Positions 21,365 to 29,847 are shown, counted from the first letter of the stretch. The stretch: 39,702 bases of DNA from JBHEKP01 sp041859375 (GCA_041859375.1 JBHEKP010000372.1:1-39702), one strand, 5' to 3'. Made by a program: numbers and translations. Notes: generated from the sequence alone by a model not told the origin.

Positions 21365-22729
21365 TCAGACGCGCCGCATCGCGCGGCGTCCTCCCAATGC
21401 GCCCACAAGCAGCGCCAGCGCGGCAAGCGCGGCCGTTCCCGCCGTGGGGGTGGCGGGGGAGACTGCAAGGGTGAACACCGCGGAGTTGACGGTGTCATAA
21501 TCATCCGTCGCGGCGCAGTAATAGGCCGCGCCGTCGTCATTCAGGGTGGGGGTGAGGGCAAGAATGGGCGAGTTGCCGCCCACCGGCGTGTCCGCCTTGC
21601 CGTCCTCCATCCGATACCATTGATACTGGATGGTTCCCGTTCCCCCGACGGTCTGCACCGCAAGGTTGGCCGCTTTGCCCGCCACGGCCTCCACCTGCCC
21701 GCCGTCCACCTGCTGGAGCGCAAGGGGCAGGGGCAGCGAAAAGATTCCCTCGACGCAGTTCACATACAGCGCGCCGTCACGTATGCGCAGCGTCTCCAGG
21801 CGGTCGGAACTGTGGCGCGCCAGCACCACCGGCGTCATGGCGGCCCCGGCGGCGTCGGGCCGGTACATCAGCAGCTCCCCCTGCACCCCCCATTTGTTCA
21901 CCGTCACATACACCCTGCCCGCCGCGTCCGCAACCAGGCCGCTCGCGCCGTCAAAAGTGTTTGGCGGCGTTGCCCACACATGCCCGGCGGGGTTCAGCGG
22001 TGACAGCGCCGGGGCTGTGATGGCGGCGGCCACCTCGCCGGCGTTCCAGCGGTACAGGTCCAACTGGCCGGTGTAGGAGTAGCCGTACACATAATACATT
22101 TCCCCGGAGGGCCCGAAGGCCGCCGGGCCTGAGGCCTGGCCGATGGTGCCAAGGTTGACCAGCGACCCCAGGGATCCGTCCTGGGCAAGGGGCTGGTAAA
22201 ATATGGAACTGTCCCCGAATCCCACCGCGCCCGAGGCGAAAATTTGGCCGCCGTCACGCGTGTCAATGCCCCAAAGGCTCAAGGCTTCCGGGGCGGAGGA
22301 GTCATACACCCGCACGGGCGTCCCGCCCGCCGCGGTGTTGTGGCAGAAATAGTCGAATGAATAGCGGCCAAAATCCCCGCCGTCATTGAAATAGACAAAA
22401 GGCCCCACGGCCGTGGCGCGCGATCCGGGGAACACGCTTGTGCTCCGGAAGAGTTCCTCGGTGCCCCCGCCGCTCTTCCTGCGCACCGCAAGCAGCATGC
22501 CGGGGTAGGGGGCGCCGGTCATGTAATACAGCGCGCCCGCCCCATCCCAGTCAAAACTGACCAGGGTTTCGCCAGCAGGCGCGGGAAGGTATTCGGAAAC
22601 GGGATATCCCGCCGGACTGGTCACCGCCTGCGCCGCCGCCGTGCCGGACACGGAAAAGACGCCAAAAAACGCAAGCAGCAAGACAAGGAAGGGGGACGGG
22701 AAGGAATGGGAAAAAATTGCGCACTTCAT
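21365..22729 (-). CDS. Secreted propeller-like + Ig-domain protein with C-terminal sorting tail, under a B12 riboswitch
   Basis: A 454-residue protein of unknown function. ATG 22729 is chosen because GAGGG lies seven bases before it and a signal peptide starts there (MKCAIFSHSF, then LVLLLAFFGVFSV, cleavage near AAAQA); the open frame above it runs into the riboswitch. Residues about 40-360 contain repeated short beta motifs (GPFVYFNDGG, GEMYYVYGYS, GRVYVTVNKWG, GALYVNCVEG), suggesting a beta-propeller. Residues about 365-425 are an Ig-like domain (IQYQWYRMEDG, LNDDGAAYYCAA). The C-terminus ATPTAGTAALAALALLVGALGG plus RRAMRR resembles PEP-CTERM/IPTL-type sorting tails: short motif, helix, basic end. 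The leader carries a cobalamin riboswitch, so expression should fall when B12 is plentiful. By analogy with the propeller protein BtuG, a surface corrinoid-binding role is possible; this is inference. Confidence 0.8.
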   Translation of the reverse strand: MKCAIFSHSFPSPFLVLLLAFFGVFSVSGTAAAQAVTSPAGYPVSEYLPAPAGETLVSFDWDGAGALYYMTGAPYPGMLLAVRRKSGGGTEELFRSTSVFPGSRATAVGPFVYFNDGGDFGRYSFDYFCHNTAAGGTPVRVYDSSAPEALSLWGIDTRDGGQIFASGAVGFGDSSIFYQPLAQDGSLGSLVNLGTIGQASGPAAFGPSGEMYYVYGYSYTGQLDLYRWNAGEVAAAITAPALSPLNPAGHVWATPPNTFDGASGLVADAAGRVYVTVNKWGVQGELLMYRPDAAGAAMTPVVLARHSSDRLETLRIRDGALYVNCVEGIFSLPLPLALQQVDGGQVEAVAGKAANLAVQTVGGTGTIQYQWYRMEDGKADTPVGGNSPILALTPTLNDDGAAYYCAATDDYDTVNSAVFTLAVSPATPTAGTAALAALALLVGALGGRRAMRRV

Positions 22730-22874
22730 TTCAAGACCCTCGTTTTGGTTGACAACCGGGGAACCATCCGAGGTCGCGGCAGGGGAAGGGGCGGCGGCGG
22801 GAGGGGGGATGAACGGACTCAAGACCCGACAAAACCTTCCCGCGAAGGCCGCCGCGCCGCACTGCGGCCCGGAC

Positions 22875-23066
22875 GATTCCAATCGGCAGGTCTTCGGACT
22901 TCCAGGCGGGCCGCTACGGGCGGCGTGCCTACTGGGCGCTGCTTCCCAGACCGTTTCACTGGTCCAGTGCGTTCGGGCCTGTGTGCCCGGATGCGCCGTT
23001 CGTTCCTGGTTACCGCTGCGGGGCAGTTCCGGACTCGCACCGGATTCCCTCTTAGCGCGGGCGTTA
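22875..23066 (-). promoter_or_regulatory. Cobalamin (B12) riboswitch
   Basis: Read on the - strand, the leader contains the conserved elements of the class in order: GGGAATCCGGTGCGAGTCC, then ACTGCCCCGCAGCGGTAA, then a CACTG..GGTCTGGGAAGC middle arm, and the 3' B12 box AGTCCGAAGACCTGCCGATT (near 22881-22899). Spacing and order fit the AdoCbl/MeCbl aptamer (Rfam Cobalamin family). It lies between the promoter near 23094 and the gene starting at 22729, with about 145 bases of further leader. The switching part is not obvious: no hairpin with a U-run is visible, so translation control is more likely than termination. Confidence 0.93.
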
Positions 23067-23093
23067 AAAAAACACCCCCGAACCGACGCGGAG

Positions 23094-23123
23094 AGTATAC
23101 TTTTTTTGGGTTTAAGGAGACAA
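23094..23123 (-). promoter_or_regulatory. Putative promoter of the riboswitch transcript
   Basis: On the - strand TTGTCT (23123-23118) and TATACT (23099-23094) are separated by 18 bases. Transcription would start near 23088, just before the riboswitch and about 360 bases ahead of the start codon. The box lies just downstream of the SGNH gene stop, so the riboswitch unit need not depend on that gene. Confidence 0.55.
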
Positions 23124-23140
23124 GCACCGAAATTAGGGGG

Positions 23141-24751
23141 TTATTGCGGCAACAAAGCGTCAAATAGGGGGACTGTCTCACGAAAAACACTGTCCGCCAA
23201 CAGGGGAATTGTCTCATGATAAAAGTGGCAGACATCCTTGAATATGTCAAGTCCGCCGTCAATGTTCTTCCCGGTGTCGGCAAAATAAAACTGTTCCCCG
23301 GCGCAAAGGCTGCGGACCAGTTGGTTGTGCCCCTCAACGTGGCGGGCATAGTTGGCGAAGGTGAGGCTGTCTTGTTTCCACTGGGTGTAAAGATCGTGAT
23401 CCAGATAATTTATTTGGTCCGGACTCAAACGGGCGGGGCGTGGCGACGCAATGGAGCAAAACACAACCGGTATGCCTCTTTCCCTGAACAACACCCCCAG
23501 CAGGCGCATGTTTGCGAGCGCGTTTTCCTTGTGGAGGGTTTCCAGGCGCTTCTCAAAAAAGGACTCCCCCCCCTGAAACAGCAGCCTGGCGAGGGCCGAA
23601 TTTTTGGCGGTGGCCAGCCATGGGCCGAACAGTTGCCAGCGTCCCGTGCCGAAGATCAGATCGTTAACGCCCAGGTATCCAATCACAAGATCGGGTTCAA
23701 GCCGCAAATACAAGGGCATGCGGGCAAAATGATCCAGCGTCATCGCGCCGCTGCAGCCCGCGTTAATCACCTCAATATTTTTTCCGGGGTACCGGCCGGC
23801 CAGTTGTTTCTCCAGCAGTGCGGGATAGGTGGAGTCAAAATCGCGGCCCATTTCCGTGGTGGAACCGCCAATGCACAGGACCCGGAAAGTGCCCGCGGGT
23901 TTTGGAACGCTCCGCTCCCTGTCGCGCAACCCCAGGCTGTTGGTTGTGATGTCACCCGCCGGGCCCGCATTTTTCAGATTGGGCTTGTAGAAACGCAATG
24001 GAACCTGCCAGGGGGAATCCGGGGCCGACATGAGCGCCATCAATTTTTTCAGGTCTGTGGCAATGAACTGCGCCGTGCATCCGCCGCCATCCATGAGGCA
24101 CGCGCACTCCAGGGGCTTTAGTCCGGAAAACCGGGGCAGCGGGGCCTCAAAGGCCAGGGGCTGTCCGGTTTGAAGGCAGGTTCCGGCGCTTGTCTCCAAA
24201 GCATCGAACATGCCGCTGAAAAGGGTGTGCCTTAGGACAAAACCGGAAGGGGAACCTGTCAGATGCCTTATCATGTGGGCGACTTCGTTGGCCCCGTAAA
24301 CCAACGGTGACGCCCCCGGCTTTCCGCGCATCACCACAGTTTCCCCGTGCAACCTGCAAAACGCGTCCCTTTCTTTTTCGTTTAGTCCAAAGAAAAGACG
24401 GCGTCTGGCCTCCTTGTCCTGCGGGCTCTCATTTTCACGGGGAATGTGCCATGCCGGGGTCGGGGACGGCGGTTGAACCATGGTTTGCAGGGCGGCGGCA
24501 ACAGCATTTTTGTTTTCCAATGAAAGGGGGCGGGTGGAGTCTTGGGGGGGCGTCTCCCGAAGCGCCGGAGCCACCGGAACACCGGGGTTTTCAGACGGCT
24601 TCAATATGTAAGGATTGTCACGCCACTTTTGATGTTCGCGCGCCCTGGCAAGCACCTCCATCAGCGCTGCCGCCATAATCAGCCAGACCAGGCAGACACC
24701 GGCCCAGAAGGCGCTTTTTAAAAGGGTCCGGCGATTGAATGGGTTTGCCAT
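23141..24751 (-). CDS. Membrane-anchored SGNH/GDSL hydrolase
   Basis: A 536-residue protein. ATG 24751 has GGACGAG upstream and opens MANPFNRRTLLKSAFWAG, a basic tail followed by a single transmembrane helix (about 13-35); the frame is open further upstream but without a plausible start. A linker and an unassigned region (about 40-285) precede the SGNH domain: CIGGSTTE (block I serine near 294), NAGCSGAMT (block II glycine), GYLGVNDL (block III asparagine near 361) and a late DVCHFYHE (D and H near 506 and 509) as the acid-base pair. SGNH proteins are esterases or acyltransferases acting on polysaccharides, lipids or murein; the substrate cannot be told. It is divergent from the GT2 glycosyltransferase, which hints at surface-glycan metabolism. 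Confidence 0.83.
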   Translation of the reverse strand: MANPFNRRTLLKSAFWAGVCLVWLIMAAALMEVLARAREHQKWRDNPYILKPSENPGVPVAPALRETPPQDSTRPLSLENKNAVAAALQTMVQPPSPTPAWHIPRENESPQDKEARRRLFFGLNEKERDAFCRLHGETVVMRGKPGASPLVYGANEVAHMIRHLTGSPSGFVLRHTLFSGMFDALETSAGTCLQTGQPLAFEAPLPRFSGLKPLECACLMDGGGCTAQFIATDLKKLMALMSAPDSPWQVPLRFYKPNLKNAGPAGDITTNSLGLRDRERSVPKPAGTFRVLCIGGSTTEMGRDFDSTYPALLEKQLAGRYPGKNIEVINAGCSGAMTLDHFARMPLYLRLEPDLVIGYLGVNDLIFGTGRWQLFGPWLATAKNSALARLLFQGGESFFEKRLETLHKENALANMRLLGVLFRERGIPVVFCSIASPRPARLSPDQINYLDHDLYTQWKQDSLTFANYARHVEGHNQLVRSLCAGEQFYFADTGKNIDGGLDIFKDVCHFYHETIPLLADSVFRETVPLFDALLPQ

Positions 24752-24894
24752 GACTCGTCCATGCTTGTCGTGTGTTGCCGCGCAGGCGGCGAGTGTTTGG
24801 GGGGCGTGATCATCAATGGTACTGTAGCAGGTCTGCGGGGGACGGTCAAAGGGAGTCCGGCGGCATGCCGCATGGCGTTGCCCCCGCCGGGGGC

Positions 24895-24902
24895 GGTATA
24901 CT
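24895..24902 (+). promoter_or_regulatory. Putative -10 box for the GT2 glycosyltransferase gene
   Basis: GGTATACT lies 37 bases before the ATG at 24940 in the 188-base divergent spacer. It is identical to the box before dapB. No clear -35 hexamer is present. Confidence 0.5.
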
Positions 24903-24939
24903 GCGCCGTGGCGCGCGGGTGCGCCGGGAGTCAACAGCC

Positions 24940-25887
24940 ATGCAAAAGCCCGATGTTTCCGTTGTCATTCCGGTCTACAATGAGCGGGAGTCCCTGCCGG
25001 TGCTGCATGAGCGGCTCCGAAGGGTGCTGGACGGGCTGGGACGGAGCCATGAAATAATTCTGGTGGATGACGGCTCAACCGATGGAAGCGTTGAGATTGT
25101 CGAGGGGCTTGCCCGGGGGGACGCCTCCCTGCGGCTGGTGCGGCTGAACCGAAATTTCGGCCAGAGTCCCGCGCTGTACGCCGGGCTTTCCCAGTCAAGG
25201 GGCGCCTATGTAATCGTGATGGACGCCGATTTGCAGGTGCTGCCCGAGGACATCCCCCTGCTGGTGAAAACCCTGGACGAGGGCAGCGACGTGGTGGTGG
25301 GATGGCGGGCCAACCGCCACGATTCGCCCTTCCGCAAGGCCATGTCGCGCCTGTTCAACTGGTATGTGGCGCGGGTCACAGGACTCACCCTGCACGACTA
25401 CGGATGCTGCCTGAAGGGCATGCGCCGGGAGATCGTGGACAGCCTCTGCTCCCTGCGCCACAGGTGCCGCTATTTTCCGGCGGATTTGGCCATGGTTGGC
25501 GGGCGCGTCACCGAGGTGGTGGTGGGCCACAGCGAACGCGCACTGGGCAGCAGCAAGTACAACTTCTTCAAACTCCTCCGCGTGGCCTTTGACATGATTA
25601 CCAGCATCACCGACGCGCCGCTGCGTTTCATCGGCCTCATTGGCTGGCTCATGGCCTTTGCCGGCTTCGCCATGGGGGCGAAGGTGATGCTCCACCGGGT
25701 GATGCACGGCGACATGATTCTGCTGGAGTCCGTGGTGGCCGTGTTCTTTTTCTGCTCCGGCATACAGCTCATGGCCACAGGCATGATGTGCGAGTACATC
25801 GGCAGGATTTTCATCGAGGTGCAGCGCCGCCCCTATTTCATCATACGGGGGGGCGGGGAGGGGGAAAGAGGGCGGGACACGCCCTGA
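24940..25887 (+). CDS. Family 2 glycosyltransferase, DPM1/ArnC/GtrB type with two C-terminal membrane helices
   Basis: A 315-residue membrane glycosyltransferase that would move a sugar from a nucleotide donor to a polyprenyl phosphate. ATG 24940 has GGGAG about ten bases upstream and the protein starts MQKPDVSVVIPVYNERESL, the standard GT2 opening. The GT-A domain has EIILVDDGSTDGS, LNRNFGQSPALYAGL and MDADLQVLPEDIP (DxD-like donor site). After an amphipathic part, two helices follow (FIGLIGWLMAFAGFAMGAKVM and VVAVFFFCSGIQLMATGMMCEYIG), as in GtrB and ArnC. It ends in a Gly/Arg-rich tail. It converges with the FlgT-N-like gene nine bases beyond its stop. Confidence 0.9.
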   Translation: MQKPDVSVVIPVYNERESLPVLHERLRRVLDGLGRSHEIILVDDGSTDGSVEIVEGLARGDASLRLVRLNRNFGQSPALYAGLSQSRGAYVIVMDADLQVLPEDIPLLVKTLDEGSDVVVGWRANRHDSPFRKAMSRLFNWYVARVTGLTLHDYGCCLKGMRREIVDSLCSLRHRCRYFPADLAMVGGRVTEVVVGHSERALGSSKYNFFKLLRVAFDMITSITDAPLRFIGLIGWLMAFAGFAMGAKVMLHRVMHGDMILLESVVAVFFFCSGIQLMATGMMCEYIGRIFIEVQRRPYFIIRGGGEGERGRDTP

Positions 25888-25913
25888 TCCGGCCGGTCAC
25901 TTGAGAATCAGGG
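25882..25913. terminator. Weak inverted repeat between convergent genes, possible terminator
   Basis: CCCTGAT (25882-25888) pairs with ATCAGGG (25907-25913), with a GC-rich 18-base loop that contains CCGGCCGG. It covers the two convergent stop codons. There is only a short T-run on the right, so termination efficiency is doubtful. Confidence 0.3.
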
Positions 25914-27045
25914 TGATTTCCCGGCCCACGGCCCGGCGGATTTCCACCGTCCCGGCGGAGGTGGACAGGGTGTGGAGCATGTCCGCGAACTGCGCGAGGG
26001 GGCCCTCGTACTGCACACGCAGCCGCGCAAGGGCCGGACTGGCAAGTATCATTTCAACCCCCGCCACACCCGGCAGCGTCCTGAGCTGTCCCGCCAGCTC
26101 CTCCGTCGCGCCGCCCTCGCCGGGCTTTTCCACCGACACAAACAGGCTGTCCGGCTCCTGGCGCGCAAGCATGGCGAGCACCACCGACACCGTCGTGTCG
26201 CCGATGAGTTTCGCCGCCGCGTCGGACAGCACCTGCGCGCCCCCCTCCTCCGGGCTCACGCTCTGCACCACCGCCTCCGCCGCCATGGCGTCGGCCATTT
26301 TACCGTCCAGCCCGGAAAACACGCGCACCGCCACGGAGCCCCTGCTGCGGAGAACATTCGCGGCGTTGGGAAGCGGCTCCTGCGCCACCGAGCCCGTGCC
26401 GGTGATCACCACGTCGTACATGTTTTCCCTGGCAAGACGGGACCCCGTTTCCACCCCACCGGCGGTGATTTCCGCAAGCCGCGCGGCGGGGTAGACATCG
26501 GCCACCTCTTCAGGGCCGGAAAGGGTGAACCCGTACTTCTCCAGGCCCTCCCGCAGCGTTTTGGCGGCGTCGCCGCCGCCCACGCGCACCGGCGCGTCCG
26601 GCATGACCCGCTCCGCGACCACAAGCAGCACCGAGGGCTTGCGCGGCAGCCGGGGAAGCATCACCGCGGCCGCGTCCTGGCGCAGCGGCTTTTCCAGCAC
26701 ATGGGCGTCTATCTCCACCCGCGTGCCCGAGGCGTCCACGTCGCAGCGGAGCAAATCGTAGCGCTGGATGTAGCCAGACGCGTGGCCAAGGATGGCCTTG
26801 AACGGTGTCAAATCCTCCATCCCGGTGACGGAGCGGATCGCCTCGATCAGCACCTGCTGCTGCGCGTCGTCCACCGCCAGTTTCCTGGCGGACGCGCCCG
26901 CGCCCTCCGCGCTCCCCGTCATGCGCACGGTGAACACCTGCTCCTGCGCGGGGGCCGCGGCCGCCGCCAGTAGAAAAATGAAAACCGCCGCGCCTCCCTT
27001 GGGAAGGCGCGGCAGAAGGCGTGATCTTTTCCCTTTCGGGTCCAC
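25897..27045 (-). CDS. Secreted protein with FlgT-N-like domain, function unknown
   Basis: A 382-residue protein. GTG 27045 is the start: it lies five bases after the upstream stop and opens a basic N-terminus and signal peptide (GGAAVFIFLLAAAAAPAQE). The segment after cleavage (VRMTGSAEGAGASARKLAVDDAQQQVLIEAIRSVTG) resembles the N-terminal domain of flagellar assembly protein T and related envelope proteins (V-x-x-x-G-x-A then A-R-x-x-A-x-x-D-A). Two further alpha/beta parts follow, including LVVAERVMPDAPVRVGGGDAAKTLREGLEKYGF and ending at TVEIRRAVGREITLIL. No flagellar gene is nearby, so a general envelope role is more likely. It is the last gene of the lipA-bactofilin operon. Confidence 0.75.
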   Translation of the reverse strand: MDPKGKRSRLLPRLPKGGAAVFIFLLAAAAAPAQEQVFTVRMTGSAEGAGASARKLAVDDAQQQVLIEAIRSVTGMEDLTPFKAILGHASGYIQRYDLLRCDVDASGTRVEIDAHVLEKPLRQDAAAVMLPRLPRKPSVLLVVAERVMPDAPVRVGGGDAAKTLREGLEKYGFTLSGPEEVADVYPAARLAEITAGGVETGSRLARENMYDVVITGTGSVAQEPLPNAANVLRSRGSVAVRVFSGLDGKMADAMAAEAVVQSVSPEEGGAQVLSDAAAKLIGDTTVSVVLAMLARQEPDSLFVSVEKPGEGGATEELAGQLRTLPGVAGVEMILASPALARLRVQYEGPLAQFADMLHTLSTSAGTVEIRRAVGREITLILK

Positions 27046-27050
27046 GGTGT

Positions 27051-27746
27051 TTACCTGTCCCGGGCAATCATCAGAAGGCGTAGCAGTTCCAGCACCGCCG
27101 TCGCCGCCGCGGCGACATAGGTCAGGGCCGCCGCCGTCAGCACCGCCTTAACCCCCTTCAGCTCGTCGCTGGTGAGGTAGCCGCCGCCTGCCAGGGCCTT
27201 GATTGCCCGGCTGCTCGCGTTGAATTCCACCGGCAGCGTGATGACCGTGAAGGCCACCGCCGCGCTGAAAAGCCAGATGCCCAAATTAAGCAGCCAGCCC
27301 ATGCCGGATCCGCCGAAAAAGAGCCCCGCGAAAATCAGGGGGAAGGACAGGGTGGATCCGATGGACGACACCGGGTACATCAGGTGCCGCAGCTTCATCG
27401 GCGCGTAGCCGTGCGCGTCCTGGATGGCGTGGCCCACCTCGTGCGCCGCAATGCCCAGGGCCGCAACCGAGTTGGACCCGTACACGCCCTCGGAAAGGTT
27501 CACCACCTTCCTGGTGGGGTCGTAATGATCGGTCATCTCCCCCGGCACCATGCCGATGGACACGCCGTCAACACCGGCGCGCCGCATGATCTCCAGCGCC
27601 GCGTCGCGGCCGGTCATGCCGGACAAAACGCCAACCCCGCTGTATTTTCTGTAGGCGGACCGGACCTTCCATTGCGCCCACAGCGCCAGCACAATGGCGG
27701 GTATCATGAGCAGGTTCGCCGGATGCCACATGTAAAACATGGTCAC
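27051..27746 (-). CDS. YugP-type membrane zinc metallopeptidase
   Basis: A 231-residue integral membrane protein of the neutral zinc metallopeptidase family (YugP). It has an N-terminal helix (NLLMIPAIVLALWAQW), the cytosolic part ALEIMRRAGVDGVSI..YDPTRKVVNLSEGVY, and the zinc motif HEVGH (102-106) inside AALGIAAHEVGHAIQD, followed by three more hydrophobic stretches and EFNASSRAIKAL, the conserved post-helix element. GTG 27746 overlaps the bactofilin stop as GTGA with AGGAG five bases ahead; ATG 27740 is the alternative. The substrate is unknown. Coupling to bactofilin suggests a role in envelope or shape maintenance (inference). Confidence 0.88.
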   Translation of the reverse strand: MTMFYMWHPANLLMIPAIVLALWAQWKVRSAYRKYSGVGVLSGMTGRDAALEIMRRAGVDGVSIGMVPGEMTDHYDPTRKVVNLSEGVYGSNSVAALGIAAHEVGHAIQDAHGYAPMKLRHLMYPVSSIGSTLSFPLIFAGLFFGGSGMGWLLNLGIWLFSAAVAFTVITLPVEFNASSRAIKALAGGGYLTSDELKGVKAVLTAAALTYVAAAATAVLELLRLLMIARDR

Positions 27747-28444
27747 TCAGTCTCCTTTTGTTCCAGGTTGTCTTCTTTCCTTTCGGGCGTCCTCATCCGG
27801 CAGAAGCCGTTGAGGTGGGCGCCCTCCTCCATGTGAAAAACGCGCGCCTGCACGTCTCCGTTGACAATCGCCCCGTCAAGGAGCCGCAGCCGTCCCGGGG
27901 CCAGCACGTTGCCGTTGACCTTTCCGGCAATCTCCACGTCCCGGCCCGCCAGCGCGTCCGCGCGCAGGTCGCCCGTTTTTCCCACGGTCAGATTCTGCGA
28001 AACTTCAACTGTTCCCTCCACCAGGCCGTCCGCGTGGCAGGAAAGCGCCCTCACGCCGCCGGTCACCACCGCCCGCTTGTGCAGCGTGAGCGGCCCGTCC
28101 ACATGGACGTTTCCCTCCACCCGGCCGCCGATTTCCGTGTCGGAGGCCCCGGTGATTGATCCCTCAATCACCACGCCCTCTGGAATAACCATGCGCCGCG
28201 CGCCGGCATTCCTGGAGCGGCGCAGCGCCACCTCGTCCGCCGTGAGCACCGGCGAACGGCGCAGCTCCTCGATGCTCTCGTTGCGGTGGCCGCCCCGGCT
28301 CTGCTGTATGGCGTCGTGGAATTTGGCGGCGATGCGGCCGAAAAGGCCGTTTTTCTCCGTCTCCGGAAGCTGCTGGAAACCGGGGGGCGCGCCGTTGTCC
28401 GGCGCGGGGGCCGCCGCCGTTTCCGGGGTTTCGTTTTCGCTCAT
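27743..28444 (-). CDS. Bactofilin (polymer-forming cytoskeletal protein)
   Basis: A 233-residue protein. ATG 28444 is chosen because GGGA lies about eight bases before it and MSENETPETAAAP begins a typical disordered leader; ATG 28456 is also possible. The leader runs to about residue 90. The bactofilin domain (about 92-215) shows the regular beta-helix repeats: VVIEGSITGASDTEIGGRVEGNV, HKRAVVTGGV, GLVEGTVEVSQNLTVGKTGD, GRDVEIAGKVNGNVLAPGRLRLLDGAIVNGDVQA. Bactofilins polymerise without nucleotide on the inner membrane and place murein or cell-shape enzymes. A short charged tail ends the protein, and the stop overlaps the start of the YugP protease gene. Confidence 0.92.
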   Translation of the reverse strand: MSENETPETAAAPAPDNGAPPGFQQLPETEKNGLFGRIAAKFHDAIQQSRGGHRNESIEELRRSPVLTADEVALRRSRNAGARRMVIPEGVVIEGSITGASDTEIGGRVEGNVHVDGPLTLHKRAVVTGGVRALSCHADGLVEGTVEVSQNLTVGKTGDLRADALAGRDVEIAGKVNGNVLAPGRLRLLDGAIVNGDVQARVFHMEEGAHLNGFCRMRTPERKEDNLEQKETE

Positions 28445-28511
28445 GTTCTGTCCCATCCTGTAGCGTTGATATGATAATCCCCGCCGGGGCCGGGATGGTT
28501 GCACCGGCCGC

Positions 28512-29786
28512 CTACAGCACCCGGATGACCTGGGTCGGCGCGGCGATGAAATCAAGCCGGTCGATTTCGGCCAGGGCGGCGGTCACGCTGGATTCCACCG
28601 TCTCATGGGTCATCATCACCACGTGCACCGGCAGGTCCGCCTCCGTGTCCTTCTGGATGCAGGACGCGATGCTCACACCGTGGCCGCCCAGTATCGTGCA
28701 CACCCTGCCCAGCACGCCCGGATGGTCGTGGGTGTTCAGGCGCAGGTAGTAGCGGCCCCGGAGCAGGCCGATGTCGCGCACCGCGATGTCCTGGGTGTAG
28801 CTGAAAGGTTTGGGCGGGGCGCCGCCGCCGCGCCGCGCGATGTCCACAATGTCGCCCACCACCGCGCTCGCCGTGGGGCGGCGGCCCGCGCCGCGCCCGT
28901 AGTGGAGCGTGGCGTCGGCGCAGTCGCTTTCCACGTAGATGGCGTTGAACTCGTTGCGCACCGCCGCCAGCAGGTGCGTTTCGGGGACGAGGGTGGGGTG
29001 CACCCGCGCCTCGATTTCCCCGTCAATCTTGCGGATTACGGCGAGCAGCTTGATCAGGCACCCCATCTCGCGGGCGTAGGCCACGTCGAGGTGGGTGATT
29101 TTGGTGATGCCCTCCACGTGGATGTCGTCCAGGTTCACGCGGGTGCTGTGGCAGAGCGACGCCAGAATCTGGCACTTGTGCGCCGTGTCGTGGCCCTCCA
29201 CGTCCAGGTCCGGCGGGGTCTCCGCGAAGCCCAGTGCCTGCGCCTGCCGCAGCACGTCGTCGAATTCCTTGCCCTCGTAGGTCATGCGGCTCAGGATGTA
29301 GTTGCAGGTGCCGTTCAGGATGCCGTACACCGAGTGGATGTGGTTGGCCGCCAGGCTTTCACGGATCGCCTTGATGATGGGCACCGCGCCCGCCACCGCC
29401 GCCTCGAAGCGCAGCTCCACGCCGTTGCGCAGCGCCGCCTCGTTCAGTTCCGGGCCGTGTTTCGCCAGCAGCATCTTGTTCGCCGTCACCACGTGCTTGC
29501 CCGCGTTGAGCGCCTCCAGAATGAAGGTCTTCGCCGCGCCCACCCCGCCGATGAGCTCGCAGACCACGTTCACCTCCGGGTCCGCTATCAGCGCCGCGGC
29601 GTCCTTGGACACGGTGACGCCGTCGAGCACGAAGTCCTTCAGCAGTTCCTGCCGCAGCTCCGCCACGTGGCGCAGCGCGATTTGCGCGCCCGTCTTGTCC
29701 TCAATCACCCCGGTGTTGTCCAGGAGGATGTCAATCACGCCGCTGCCCACCGTTCCCGCGCCGATTACGCCAACGCCAATCCGCAT
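28512..29786 (-). CDS. hom: Homoserine dehydrogenase
   Basis: Hom reduces aspartate semialdehyde to homoserine, the branch point to threonine and methionine. The 424-residue protein has the NAD(P)-binding GVIGAGTVGSGVIDIL, ELIGGVGAAKTFILEAL, VVTANKMLLAKHG, the substrate-site block GILNGTCNYILSRM, and FAETPPDLDVEGHDTAHKCQIL containing the catalytic aspartate and lysine. Residues about 345-424 form an ACT domain (YYLRLNTHDHPGVLGRVCTILGGHGVSIAS), which usually gives feedback inhibition by threonine. ATG 29786 follows AAAGGAAG. It lies in the lipA operon, away from thrC; why is not clear. Confidence 0.95.
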   Translation of the reverse strand: MRIGVGVIGAGTVGSGVIDILLDNTGVIEDKTGAQIALRHVAELRQELLKDFVLDGVTVSKDAAALIADPEVNVVCELIGGVGAAKTFILEALNAGKHVVTANKMLLAKHGPELNEAALRNGVELRFEAAVAGAVPIIKAIRESLAANHIHSVYGILNGTCNYILSRMTYEGKEFDDVLRQAQALGFAETPPDLDVEGHDTAHKCQILASLCHSTRVNLDDIHVEGITKITHLDVAYAREMGCLIKLLAVIRKIDGEIEARVHPTLVPETHLLAAVRNEFNAIYVESDCADATLHYGRGAGRRPTASAVVGDIVDIARRGGGAPPKPFSYTQDIAVRDIGLLRGRYYLRLNTHDHPGVLGRVCTILGGHGVSIASCIQKDTEADLPVHVVMMTHETVESSVTAALAEIDRLDFIAAPTQVIRVL

Positions 29787-29847
29787 GTGCTCTTCCTTTC
29801 AGGCACGCCGGGGTTTCCGGCGGTTGCGCGCGCCCCGCGGGGCGCGG

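Noticed and set aside
22641..23219. Open + strand frame across the B12 riboswitch
   Set aside because: The conserved riboswitch sequence on the - strand explains the region; the translated product has no recognisable features.
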